A DNA stretch of 64,000 nt from Corylus avellana. Its lineage: Eukaryota; Streptophyta; Magnoliopsida; Fagales; Betulaceae. The translations under genes were made by a program, and so were the position numbers. Position 1 is the first letter of the stretch, and each line of letters begins with the position of its first letter. Below, piece after piece: positions 12,210 to 24,900 of this stretch. The stretch covers positions 28,674,358 through 28,738,357 of the forward strand of contig NC_081542.1 in the NCBI RefSeq assembly GCF_901000735.1, in the 5' to 3' direction. The notes under the pieces were generated by a model. The model saw only the letters and a program-made list of their open reading frames with translations. It was not told the origin of the DNA and searched no databases.

Positions 12210-13254
12210 ATCATGAGTTGTTATGTGACTACTCAGATTTATTTGATATGATCAATCTCTGTCAATTAGAATTATCCTGATATTATCATTAGTGTGTTTA
12301 TATGAATACCATGAAATAATTGTATACTAAGATAAGCGTTATGGCAAAGTTAATGGGAGTTGGAATTTCCTGTAATGCTATCTTTGAGATTGTGATACTC
12401 ATCTAGAGATGGAAAATCTGCTGGTGTTGTTTGTTGCTTGCAAATGGCTGAGTTTTTCCCATGCTCTTCCAATGGCATTGGAAATTGTAACCTAAAATTG
12501 ATCTATGGACTAGTATGTATCAGCTTAAACAAACCCGTAAACTGACTTACAAATTTGAGGTTCTCAAACTACATTTAACTTTAATATTTTTTAGAATTCT
12601 GGAGTTTCTAATATAACAATGCAGTTTGAAATTTTTTTTAGGTTACCAACCATTACAACTGTAATTATTGACTATGCATTTATAATTAAGCTTTCAAGTG
12701 AACATATCCTCTTTATTTCAAGTGAAATTAAAAAATAAAATTGTTTTATGATTTAGATTAAATTTCATAAGTGTAATAGTGTATGTGTATATTATTGCAA
12801 CCGTTAGATGAAACAAAATAATATTTTCTATTTTCACTTAAAATAGAAAATAGAAACGATGGTATTCCACTTTTGAGATCATTCGAGAGATCTCAAGTGG
12901 AGCATTAATTGATACCGACTATAAATGAATTGCAATTGCTACTCAAAGTGATGAGAGTAGTTTTCAAAATTGTGTTTGCATTATAGGTTTTTTCAAATTT
13001 ATAATAAGAAATTACTTTTCATCAAGGCTAGTTTGTTTTGCGTAAAATAATTTATATTTTTCGGTGTTTGATGCGATAAAAAATAATAGTCAACGAAAAA
13101 TATTTTTGGTTTGACAAAAAAAAAAACTTTTTTAATTTCTGTAAAATAGTTTTATTTTTGAAAATTATAAACCATTTTTTGAGTTTGAACTTTTCATTGT
13201 CAAATCGACAGACCCAACTAGGACATCACTAGGACTTCGTCGAGACTTCATTAG
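12210..13254. other. ACD11 3' flank and intergenic DNA
   Basis: The ACD11 3' untranslated region should lie in the first few hundred bases, with AT-rich poly(A)-type sequence and no sharply defined signal. Nothing else recognisable is seen here. Confidence 0.4.
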
Positions 13255-13826
13255 CCAACATTCGAGTTTCTCAAATTCCTAAATCTAGCATCCATTATAT
13301 CTAAGGGTTCAAACAAAAGCCACATTTTATGGTCTTATTAAGAAAATGAAATAACTCATCATATTTCCCAAATAAAAAGGTAACCCATAAATGGCCTTAT
13401 TATTATTTTTTTTAAAGTGATTTATTTATTTTGTTTCTCTCTCAAAACAAAAAATAATGTACAACTCGTTTCCCTTCCCAAAAAAAAAAAAAAACTTACA
13501 CTTCTTCTTCCTCATGTCAAAGTGAAATAAAATCTTAGCCTTTTTAACTTATTCCGGTAATTCTGAAAAAAAAAAAAAAAAAAAAATTTGCAGCTTCAAG
13601 AAAAAAATCTCACACCCAATCCCCTAAACAACTTAAAATTTGTTCCCACATTTATGAACTAATTCAAAACATTACACTTCAAGAAAATAAACGACAAACA
13701 CGTTGATGTTAACAAACAAAATCATTTGTAAGGCTAGGTGAACATGAACTTACTAGATCTAAAGTTGGATGACACTTGCAAACGTACATATATTCAACTT
13801 TTTCAAGAAGAGGATTGTGTAATACT

Positions 13827-13859
<33 letters not shown>

Positions 13860-14893
13860 TCCATAATTTCTTCTGCATAAAAGGTTGGGCGTTCTTTGAG
13901 AATGTTCTCCAAACGTATGTGTGTAATACTCTTTCCAATAAGAGGGTTGCGTAATACTTTTTTCCATATTTTTTTTATTATTATTATTTTTTTTTCCAGA
14001 ATTTATAGAAGAAGTTAAAAAATACAGGTGAAAAGGTGGTTGCGGTTAGCAGTTATCTGAAGTTGGATGACACTTGCAAACATACATATATTCAACTTTT
14101 TCAAGAAGAGGATTGTGTAATACTCGCGTGTGTGTGTGTATATATTCCATTATTTCTTCCGCATTAAAAGGTTGGGCGTTCTTTGAGAATGTTCCGTTTT
14201 TTTACTAACCACTTTTTTTGGGCCGGTTTTGGATTGGTTTTGGGGCTCACTTTAAACAATTTTTCTTTTCCTTTTCATGGCCATTTTAGCATTAAAAATT
14301 GTTATATACCAAAATCCTTATTGGTCACCTTTTACGAATCTATACAACATATAATACAAATAAAATTACAACAATTTTTGTAAATCATCACTTCACTTGT
14401 AGTCTTGTACACAACATACAAATAAATATATATAATAAAACTATATATATTTTAAAAAGATATAAAACTATATATATTTAAAAAAGAGTTAGCGGTTTTC
14501 AAAAACCCAATAACCGCTAACCGCTAGAATAACCGCTTTCAAAAGCGGTTAGTGATTAATGTGTTTAGCGGTTCTAAATTTTCACTCCTATTAAAAAAGC
14601 TAAGATTTTCTTTTACTTTGACACGAGGAAGAAGAAGCGTCAAGTTGTTTTTGTTTTGGGAGGGAAACAAGTTGATCGTTGTTTTTTGTTTTGAGAGGGA
14701 AACGAAATAAATAAATCACTTCTAAAAAAAAAAAAGTATATTTATGCGTTGCTTTTTCTATTTTGGGAATATAATAAGTTATTTTGTTTCCTTAATAAGA
14801 CCATAATAGGTGGCATTTATTTTAACCCTTAGATATAATTGACGACCAAATTTAAGAATTTGAGAATTCGAATTCTCTAAGAATTCGAGAGGC
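13255..14893. mobile_element. Foldback element, 1.6 kb, with arms of about 300 bp
   Basis: Sequence at about 13255-13560 is repeated in inverted form at about 14580-14893. For example, TTATATCTAAGGGTT on the left matches AACCCTTAGATATAA on the right, and ATGGTCTTATTAAG matches CTTAATAAGACCAT. The interior holds a direct duplication of about 140 bp (about 13755-13906 and 14058-14196, both containing TTGGATGACACTTGCAAAC) and AACCGCTAACCGCT palindromic words near 14500. Long arms without a transposase gene suggest a non-autonomous Mutator-like element. Confidence 0.65.
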
Positions 14894-14924
14894 TCAGAAA
14901 CCATTTGGATTATTTTAATACTAC

Positions 14925-15164
14925 TCTCAAAAGTTTAAAAACTCTCAATTAAGGTATCAAAATTTCAATTACTTTACTCTGTTAGAATTTTCCGTTAAAA
15001 TCTTGTCAAAATTATCAAAATACCCCCGTTCTTTACAATTTTTCACTTTATTTTTTATAATTGAAAAATTTGACAGTATTTAATGGAAAATCTTAACGAA
15101 ATGAGGTAATTGAAATAAATTAAAAATTCAATATTCTTAATTGAAAGTTTTTGAACTTTGAGGG
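14925..15164. mobile_element. Small foldback MITE
   Basis: AGTTTAAAAACTCTCAATTAAG on the left is echoed in inverted form by CTTAATTGAAAGTTTTTGAACT on the right. Inner arms match too (TTCCGTTAAAATCTTGTCAA versus TTGACAGTATTTAATGGAA). It is about 240 bp and non-coding. From here to 15994 the DNA is AT-rich and includes the CPSF30 promoter and leader; no TATA box was assigned. Confidence 0.5.
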
Positions 15165-15994
15165 GGTATGTAGCACCTGGTCCCATATATTAGAAGATGA
15201 TAAATAATCCACATAGAGTGAATGATTTATAAAGATAATCATGAGTACTAAGTTTCACATTGCCTAATTATTAGGTAAAACTGAATTTTATAAAATATTA
15301 TAAGGAATCTCCAAATTAACTAGTCATTTTAAAGATAATAAAACAAATATGACTAACGCTTTCCCTTTTGTGGGCTGCTCCTCAAGACATCGAGTGCCAA
15401 TCTTCACTTGGCCTGTCTCCGAGGCTCTAATCTAAATCTATTAGTTAAATAGGTGTTAAGCGCATTTTGTATGAATTTTCATTATATTTAGTTAATGTAT
15501 TTTATTTAGATTAAGGATTTTTTTTTTTTTTTTTGACATGTCCACACACAAGAGGGGGATTTATATTAAGATTTTAATTTGCAACTAAGATCAAATTTTG
15601 TAATTCATTAGGTAATTAAGGGTGCATTTTACATTGCGATTTTTATCTATTAAAGTAATTGGAGGCAAATGAGGTATTTTTAAAAAAATGCACGATTTTA
15701 AAATTAATTATATTTTTAAAAATCTCATTTTCCAATGAAAAAAAAAAAAAAAAAAAACCTTATTCAATTCAAGGTTTTTTTGGTTGTTGTTTCTCTTCAT
15801 CAAAAACCCACGCTACTCTGCGATCATTGACTTACTTGAATTTTCTCCGGTGTTTAACGCAAAAAGCCAGCAACCCCGTAAGTCTTTAACTCCTCCATTA
15901 AAATCAATCCAAATGTTCTCCAAAACCCTAATTCTCTAACCAACATAACCACCACCACTAACAAAAACCCACATACATTCAAAGAATCCCCTCA

Positions 15995-18900
15995 ATGGAG
16001 GACTCGGAGGGAGTTCTCAGCTTCGACTTCGAGGGCGGCCTGGACGCCGGTCTCACCGCCAACGCTGCCACGGTGTCGGGGCCGCACATCGTGCAATCAG
16101 ATTCCACCGCCGCTGCAGCCGCCAACCCCAACGTGGTCACGGTGGGATCCGGCCCAACAGCGGAGGGCGGAGTGGGGGGCAACGCGGGGTTGGGGCGGCG
16201 GAGCTTCAGGCAGACGGTGTGCCGGCACTGGCTGCGCAGCCTGTGCATGAAGGGCGACGCCTGCGGCTTCCTCCATCAGTACGATAAGTCGCGGATGCCC
16301 GTGTGCCGCTTCTTCCGCCTCTACGGGGAGTGTCGCGAGCAGGACTGCGTGTACAAGCACACCAACGAAGATATCAAGGAGTGCAACATGTATGTGTGTG
16401 TTGCTTCTATTTTTGTTTATCCATGCTGCGTTGTCGTTTTTGATTGCTTTTGTTTGGTGGGTGATGCTTCTTTTGGCATTGTTGGATTTGGGTTTGATAG
16501 GACATTTGTGGTTATGCTTTGTGAGGTTAATTGAGATGGGTAGGGTGTAATTGTGACTTATTTTATTTCTCTTTTTGTGATTAAGTGCGTAGACGAATAA
16601 GGAGTACAAGATTCCAAGAATGAGGTTTTTGAATATGTGTGAAATTCGTTCTATAAGGAGCAACTTTCTTGTTTGTACCAGTATCTGGAGGATGTATATC
16701 ACCTTGTCTTGTTCGAATATTTTGTTGATTATTTATCTTTAAGATTTATGGTGGAGGGCTGATTGTGATTAACATAGAACTTGCTCGATAATACTGCATT
16801 GCAAAAAGCTGGAAATCTTTGTTTTGCATAAATGGCTTTACTACGTGATATGTAGTTTTTTTGATTAATTTTGTGTATAGTGTGAGGCAAAGCGTCACCA
16901 TATAATAAGAGAATAGAAGATGTATCTGCTTAATTGAAAATTTCTGTAATTTTGCAGGTACAAGTTGGGTTTTTGTCCAAATGGTCCTGATTGTCGGTAT
17001 CGCCATGCAAAACTGCCTGGACCTCCACCTTCTGTTGAAGAGGTCCTTCAGAAGATTCAGCATTTAAATTCTTACAACTATAACTCTTCGAACAGATTTT
17101 TTCAACAACGAAATGCTGGTTTCGCTCAACAAGCAGAAAGACCTCAGTTTCCACAAGGTCCCAACATTGTTAATCAAGGCTTGGTTGGAAAACCTTCAAC
17201 AATTGAGTCTGCTAATGTCCAGCAGCAGCAACAGCCCCAACAGCAGGTCAGCCAGAATCAGATACAAAATGCTCCAAATGGCCTGCCTAATCAGACAAGC
17301 AGAACTGCTACACCTTTGCCTCAAGGAATATCTAGGTGTGTTCAGAGTCCTGCGGTCTTTTATTAGGTTATGTAAATCAGGTTTTGTATATTTATACGGG
17401 CATGCCATGAAGGGCCCATTATTCAACCAATAATTGCCCAAAAGAATTCTGTCCTCATTTAACAGCTGTAGTTAGCCTCCCTTAAGCTTATGCTAGTTAA
17501 TTTAGATCCTTGTTCAACTTTATGTTGTACTGTTCTCATTTTTGACCATTAGATGTATGGATTTTCTTCTCATATTATGTGTTGTACTTTACCATTATAA
17601 TTTTTGTTTGCTTGGGAAATCTAAAATGAAAGCAAACACCATTTGATGTGTGGATTTGCTTCTCATCTTATGCAGTGTAATGTTTCATTATAATTTTTGT
17701 TTGCTTGGAACATCTAAAACGGAAATTAAATCTCCATGATAAATTCATGGCCCAATTTTTGCTTAAGGACTTGGAATGAAGTCTTTTTCTGCGTATTTCC
17801 TTTTTTGATTTTTTCTTCATGTGTTTTTTAAAGGAAAAAAAAATAAAAATGGTATAGCTACATTTATATTAAGGTAATCAGAAGTTTTGTAAAAGGTATT
17901 TGGTGTTTAAGTTGCTGTCCTCTGATAAATGTTAAATCATTTTTGATGCCTAAAGTGTGATAGGAAACAAACTTTCTTTTCTAAATGTTTTTGAAATGGT
18001 TATATTTTGTGAAGCAGAGTATGTTGGTTTTAAGGTACCTAAAGCTATATTTCTAATGTTGGGTGTTTTCTCTTGTATACTTCTTATGTACTTGGGTTGT
18101 GATCCTTGTACTTTTAATAAATTTGCTTTACTTAAAAAAAAAATCTCTTAAAACCTATATTTCTAGTTGCAGTTATGGTTTATGCCTCAACTATTTCATC
18201 TTAGTGTTGCTATGGAAAATGCCTTGACCGCAAATCAGCTGCTTTTATGCCACAATTCTGTGGCTGACACCTTTGGGTGCCTTAATGTCTTTCCTTGTGG
18301 TTAAATTCTTGCCGATGGGAAATTTATTTATTTTAGGCAGAGGACATCATAAATGGATTGGCCACAACTTAATGTTTGATATAAGTAATATATTGAACTT
18401 TGGCTGAAATATGGAACCCTGTTGGAGCTATATTTTGGAAGTTTAGAGGTTGGCTCTGTTGTGTTTAATGTGGTGTATTTGGAGAGAGTGGAATGCACGG
18501 AGCTTTGAAGATATAGAGACTTCAGTGCTAGAGCTAAAAAGGATTATGTTCAACGCTTTATACACATGGAACCTTGCTTCCACTTCCTTTCCAAAACAAT
18601 GGAAATCCACTCTTTATAGGAGCACACCATAACCTTTTTTTTTTTTTTTCTTTCTTTTTGATTTGAACTTTAATTCATCTTTTCCCTTGATCAGGGCTTC
18701 TCTTATATACTTCTTGTGTACTAAGGTTGCACCCCTCTGTGCTTTTCTAATGAGATTGAATTACTTATCAAAAAAATATTTTATTTTCCTTTTTATGGTT
18801 TCGTTGGTGTATCTATTGTGAGTTTTATGCTAGTCATGCCAGTGGTCTTTGGGATCTAATAGCATCTCCTCTCCCCATAAGTACGTGGAGGGTGAGGGTC

Positions 18901-21900
18901 ACAGGTTCAATCACGTATGGTTGTTGGGGTTTTGAATTTACCTATATTAAAGAGCATAGTTCATGAAAATGGTGCATTCTTTATCATCTCTCTATTTTGG
19001 ATAAATTAGTCAATATATAAATATAAAGACATACATCGACATGTAAATATGCACATATATGTGCTTGTCTCTGCTGGTTTGTATAGTATGAAGAAGAAAT
19101 AACAATTAAATTTTAGATGAGGATTGAACCCACCAACGTCTGTTATACCTGCTGAGAGATTATATTGATTTGTCTCATTTCTGGATCCTATTTTTAGTAG
19201 ATCTGGGATTAGATCAATTAGAACACATGTAGATGCTTGTTGAATTTCATCAATTCTATTGGATTTGGCTAACAATGGTTGATGAAATTAGTGTTTGTGT
19301 ATACTCTAGATTATTTTGTTTTGCTCATATTACAAAACAATGGATTTCTACTTAGAACAAAGAGACTCGACTTGGTAGCGTGTGGTAAATCAACTTTGGG
19401 ACCTATATTCTCTTGGATTACTAATGAAAATAGCTGGGTTGGGGGTGGTGGTGGGTGAAAGACCTTTTGAAAGAAAGGAACTTGATGTACTTGCTATAAT
19501 CATATGAAGGTTCCCCAATCAGATGCAAATATTGCCCAATGCAAACTAAGCCTGATACAAGTTTCAAAAAATATTTGGCTAATTCTATGGATGGGGCTAA
19601 GCCTGATGCAAATATACCAAAAGAGAAGATATATATGGTTGATTCTGCGAAGAGTGGATTCTCCCCTTATTTGGGTCCTTTCTTTATGAGTTGATTGTAA
19701 GTGATTTAATTATGAAAATAAAACTTAAAGTTGTGGCCCATGGAGGTTGTAGTTTTTTGATAACCTTTCTATCCATCTCTCTCGGAAGTTGTCGGTGAGT
19801 TGCCAAGTGGTGTTGAGGTACTGGTTATACAGTCTGGAGGCTTCATCTCAAGTGTTGTTGACGATGTGTGGGCTCTTGCTGTAAAAAAAGGGAAGTTTTT
19901 CTCCCTCATAGGTTTTCATCCCCTCTGGTCCTTGCTTTCCCTTGGATTGCTTTTCCTCATAGGAGACCGATCATATTGGGGATAAAGGTTATGGACTTGC
20001 CTTGTCTGCTCTAGCTGGGATGAAAGTGGGTTGTGATGGGTGGCATAAACAGCTTGCTCTCTATCTGTCACTTTATTGGGATGTGGAGCTGTTCAATGGG
20101 GTGGAAGCCTTTCTTTGCTCCCCTCTAAATTCCTATCCCTTTGCTATTTAGGGGAATTCTTATGGCTCAAGTTTTGATTACTCAGATTGGGTGGTGCAAA
20201 GAGTGAAGGAAATCGATCGGGTTGTGGGGGTCTCATGTGTGGGTTTTGAGGAACTGTCTTTGGCTATTTTGACAACTATGGAAGTTGAAGCTCGTCATAG
20301 ACATTAGGGCTCAGCCTCTAGTTCTAAACGAGGGAACAAAGGTAGTAGGGAGTTAAGAAGGTTGGAGTGTTTTGTCAATTTAAGATTCAAAAGGCGAAAG
20401 CTCAAGCTGTGGTAAAGGTAAGGAAAGGGGGTTATTAGTTTTTAATGAAGCCTAAACTGTTATCCTAGAATGTGAGAGGGTTGAATGAAAGGGATAAATG
20501 TTTGAGAATGAGAAACTTACTCAGAGAATGGAAGGTTGACATTGTCTGTTTACAAGAAACTAAGCTTGAAGTCATCTCTCGTAGTGTCTTGCTTAGTTTG
20601 TGGGGTTGCCATCATGTGGATTGGTGTTGTTTGGACTCTAGAGGGGCTGTAGGTGGTGTTTTGATTATGTGGGATAGGAGGGTGGTGGAGAAGATCGATG
20701 AGTGTGTGGGGTAATTCTCGTTGACTGTCACCTTTAGAAATGTTGACGATCATTTCACTTGGGCCTTTGTGGGCGTTTATGGCCTAAATTCTAATAGGGA
20801 TAGAAGGCTCATTTGGGATGAGTTCTGGCATGCTCAGCTGGTGGAATTTGCCTTGATGTATTGTGAATTCAATTTTACCAGATTCCCAAGTGAGAGATTA
20901 GGCGATGCTCGTTTATGCCTAGCTATGGTGGATTTTTCTTGATTTCTTTTTTGATCAGGGTCTGATGGACCTCCCTCTTGTTGGCGGAACTTTTACGTAG
21001 TCAAATAATCGGGAATGATTCTCTTGGTCTAGAATTGATAGATTCCTGGTCTTCTTGGAGTGGGAAGCCCAATTTCCTAGTGTGTCTTAGAGGTGGCTTT
21101 CTAGACTTTGCTCGGATCATTTCTTGATCCTGCTCGACTATGGTGACTTTCATAGGGGTAGTATGCCCTTCAAATTTGAAAACATTTGGCTACAGTTTGA
21201 GGGTTTCGCGGATAGGGTGAAACAGTGGTGGGACTCTTATCTTTTCCAAGGTACTTATAAAAAAAAAACTCTTTATCTTTTCCAAGGCACTCCGAGCCTC
21301 ATCTTAGGTAGCAAGCTCAAAGCTTTGAAAGTTGATTTGAAGAGATGGAATAAGGAGGTGTTTGGCAATGTAGAAAGGAAGAAGAAGATCCTTCTGGAAG
21401 AGCTATGTGTTTTTGGTATCATTGAAGAAGGGAGGGCCTTAGATGTTGATGAGAGTATTAAGTCTTTATTTTTCAAAACCCTGTATCTTTGGACAACTGT
21501 TTTTGTTTCTCATTTGGTGCTTAGTTATCATGATTTTTTTGTTCTTTTTGCTCCTACTAGTTAGGTGGCCTTTCATGTATACTCTCTGTATACCTGGGAG
21601 CGCCCTATGCCTTTAATAATATCTCTTGATTACTTATCACAAAGAAGCACAAAGCCTAAATGCTACTTTTGTTAAAAGATGCTTTAGAATATAGATTTCT
21701 TGATTGGTAAGGCAAGATACATTGGTGTTGGAATTTTATTAATTTATTGCATAGGAATGTGGGAATAACTAAAGTTGTTGGTAAGAGATACCTAAGGATG
21801 ATTATTTTTGTTATCATACATAATTCCCAAGGAAGGAGAGATAAAGAAAATGTCAGTCACATAATCTGGTGGAGATGAATGAAGTTGGTAGTTGGTCGTT

Positions 21901-24900
21901 CTGCTGTTTGATTTATTTACTTATGTGCAATTTATTGGGAAATTTTGTCAGACAAGAAACGATCTGCTATTTGGTTAGATAATAAGTATTTTCCTTGAGA
22001 AACATTGATATGAAGATGTTGAGAGGGGTTAGCATCAAGCGTAGAAAGAAGAAAACTGTAATTAATAAATCAAATCGAACAGTGTGCCATCAGGCATTGT
22101 AGTTAAGTGATATCTCTACTAGAAAAAAAAAGGAGGCATAAAGAAAAGAAAAACAGAGCGAGTTCCAGTTTTGTTGAAGAGCTGATGTGCCTAGTTCATT
22201 TGGACATGAATGGTTATGCGCCTTGGAGGCCCTATGCGTGCACATCTGTCATTGGGATAAAATATGGCATCCTGTGGAGGCTTTTGGCCATTTTAACTTT
22301 ACGAGAAATGTTTTCAGAGGTCTTGTAGGTTGAACATTGATGCTATTCCTCTTATTTTGCAGGGAAGTAAAAAATCATTTTCTGCAAAATACTTAGAGGA
22401 GGTGCAGATTTGAAATGATAGTTCAAAGAGTAGTTAGATGAAGAAAAAATGGATCCTTCTGGGAAACGGAAAGTGAAATGGAGATGAAGAATTTGTGTTT
22501 GAGATTTATATTCTTTGTGTGATATATTTTGGGCTAAAAGTTGAGGCGTACTTGGTTGCGGAGAGGTGATAAGACAACTAAATTCTTACATCTTATGGGT
22601 TTTATTAGGACGTTTATTTTTTTCCCCCTTAGCCTGGATGTAAGAAAATTTGGAGTTACTATTGTCAAGTCCTGTATGAAAGGCCATAGACTGCCTTCAA
22701 TAGTTAACTTATGGTGTTTGCCTTGTTATGTACTGGTTGGGGAATATCTGTAATTGAGATGTTGGATAGCTGGAGAGGGCTAGGAGGGTGTGGCTAGGGA
22801 TGGTGTAGACTGCAGGTCGGTGCTACATTGCCTGATGTGAAGCAGTTGGAACGAGCATTTTGAGTGCATCAAGATATTGCTTCACAAATGCAAGAGATTG
22901 TTTTTTTTTGTTGATGAATAATAATAATTTGATTGACAGAACCAATCTCTTGCACAAATGCAAGAGATTGTTCTACTCTTCTGGCTCTCAGTTGATCCAA
23001 GATTTGGTTATTCTTTGTCCTTTATCAATTTCATAAATTTTCATAGTTTTTGGTTCTGATTGTTGTCGGTTAGGCTGTAGTTATTTCTATATCTCATGAG
23101 TCCTTGGGCATTGCCTTTTCTTTCTTACTCATAATTTATATTTGAGGAAAGAAGAACTAGTAAATTTAATTTCACCTTTCTTGATAAATGCAATTGGCCC
23201 AAACCCTTTGGAGAGAGGAACTTCTTCTCCTGATTGGGGATTTTGGATGACAATAAAATTGGGTTTCTAGAAGGCTTTCTCATACTTTATAGAAACTAGT
23301 GGCACATTATTAGCACTCTTTGTTGCAAAATATGTAGGTTGGTTAATTTGGCTGTAAGGATATGAAGTTAGTAGCATTCTGTTCTCTTGAAGAAGTTCTC
23401 AAAATTCAATGTGGTAATAATAAGTATCCTTATTAGATTACAGGTAATGAGCTTTAACTCAAATAGCACCTCATCCACTTGCAAAAACAGGGTGTAGGGT
23501 GAAGTCATGGGTTCAAGACTCATTGGGTCCTATGAAGCTTTAGCGTTGAGATTACGTGGACTATTCCGACACTTATGTCCATTGGAACCCGAACTGTTTT
23601 AAGGTGGCCCAGGATTGGGAGCTTGAGTCCCTTATTGCATTCCTCAATATTTTGTAACCTTTTCGAGAGAGACAGATAAAATGTTGTGGTCCCCAACTTG
23701 TAATCATAGAATTGAAGTGAAGAGCTATTACAATATATTATAGTCTGGCGAGTCTTCTCTTTTTCATTGGAAGAGCATTTGGAAGGTGAAGGCTCTACTT
23801 CGTATTGCTTTCTTCACTTGGATGGTAACTTTGGGTAAATACTTACGATGGATAACCTTAGGAGGTAGGGTCTTACCTTGGTTAATTGGTGTTGTCTTTG
23901 CAAGAAGATCAAGGAGACCGTAAACCACCTCCTCATCCATTGTGAGTTTACCAGTGAGATATGACATTTGGTTCTCTCCTTATCCGAGTCTCATGGGTCA
24001 TACCTAGCAATGTTGTTGAGCTTCTTCAGTGTTGGAAGACACAAGGGCGGGGACAATCTAAAGAGGTCATATGGAAAGTCATCTCTACTTTACTAATGTG
24101 GAGCATTTGGAGAGAAAGAAATCCATGTCTTTTGGAGGACCGCAAGTCTAATGTACTTCAGCTAAAATCCTCTTTATTGAGTGCCCTCTTAGATTGGTTT
24201 GTATCTTTGGTTCTAATTTCTTTTCCTCTAATCTTTTAGATCTTGTTGACTTTTTAGATTTTTGTCCCCAATACTATTCAGCCCGAAAAAAAAAAAAGAC
24301 TCGTTGGGTCCATAGTTAACCTACCAATAAAAATGAAAAAGTACCATTATAACAATAGAGTAAGTATGAAGGTACATAATTGCTAGTCAGGTTCTTTTCA
24401 AGAATCACCCATTATCTGAAAAGTTTCCAAGTATCTTACCTCACTTTTACATGAGTGTATGTCTTTGTAATATTAATAATATTTATTGGTCCAACTATAA
24501 AGTTCCAGTTTACAGCTTATATATATAAAAAAAAGGTTCCAGTTTACACTACATTCCCTGCAACTAAAGTTTTAAATTAGCCTGTTAATTCAATGGACCG
24601 TCTAGCTAGATTTAGGAAAGTTTTTGCATTCTGTGGTTAGCACACTTGTTTTGCCACTTGACTATATGCCAGCAGGCTATCGTAATGAACTTGTATGCCT
24701 GTATACCTTTTTTTTATTAGTTTTCAGGCCGTCCTGTTTTATGATGTAGGATTAGAGACTGAATGCTGGATCAGCTATTTGAAGGCATATTCTTTAGTGC
24801 CATTCACAGCTGCTTTTGTGACTATTAATTTTCGATTGCATTTTTAATTTGATGCTGTACATTATTTTTTTCCAGTTACAGAACATTCTTCTGTTTATTT

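Noticed and set aside
16097..16702. 201-codon frame antisense to CPSF30 exon 1
   Set aside because: It mirrors the GC-rich sense coding exon and continues into the intron. No known family; a shadow.
19110..19140. Minus-strand B-box-like GTGGGTTCAATCCTC
   Set aside because: No A box, tail or target duplication at the right distance, so it was not called a SINE or tRNA.
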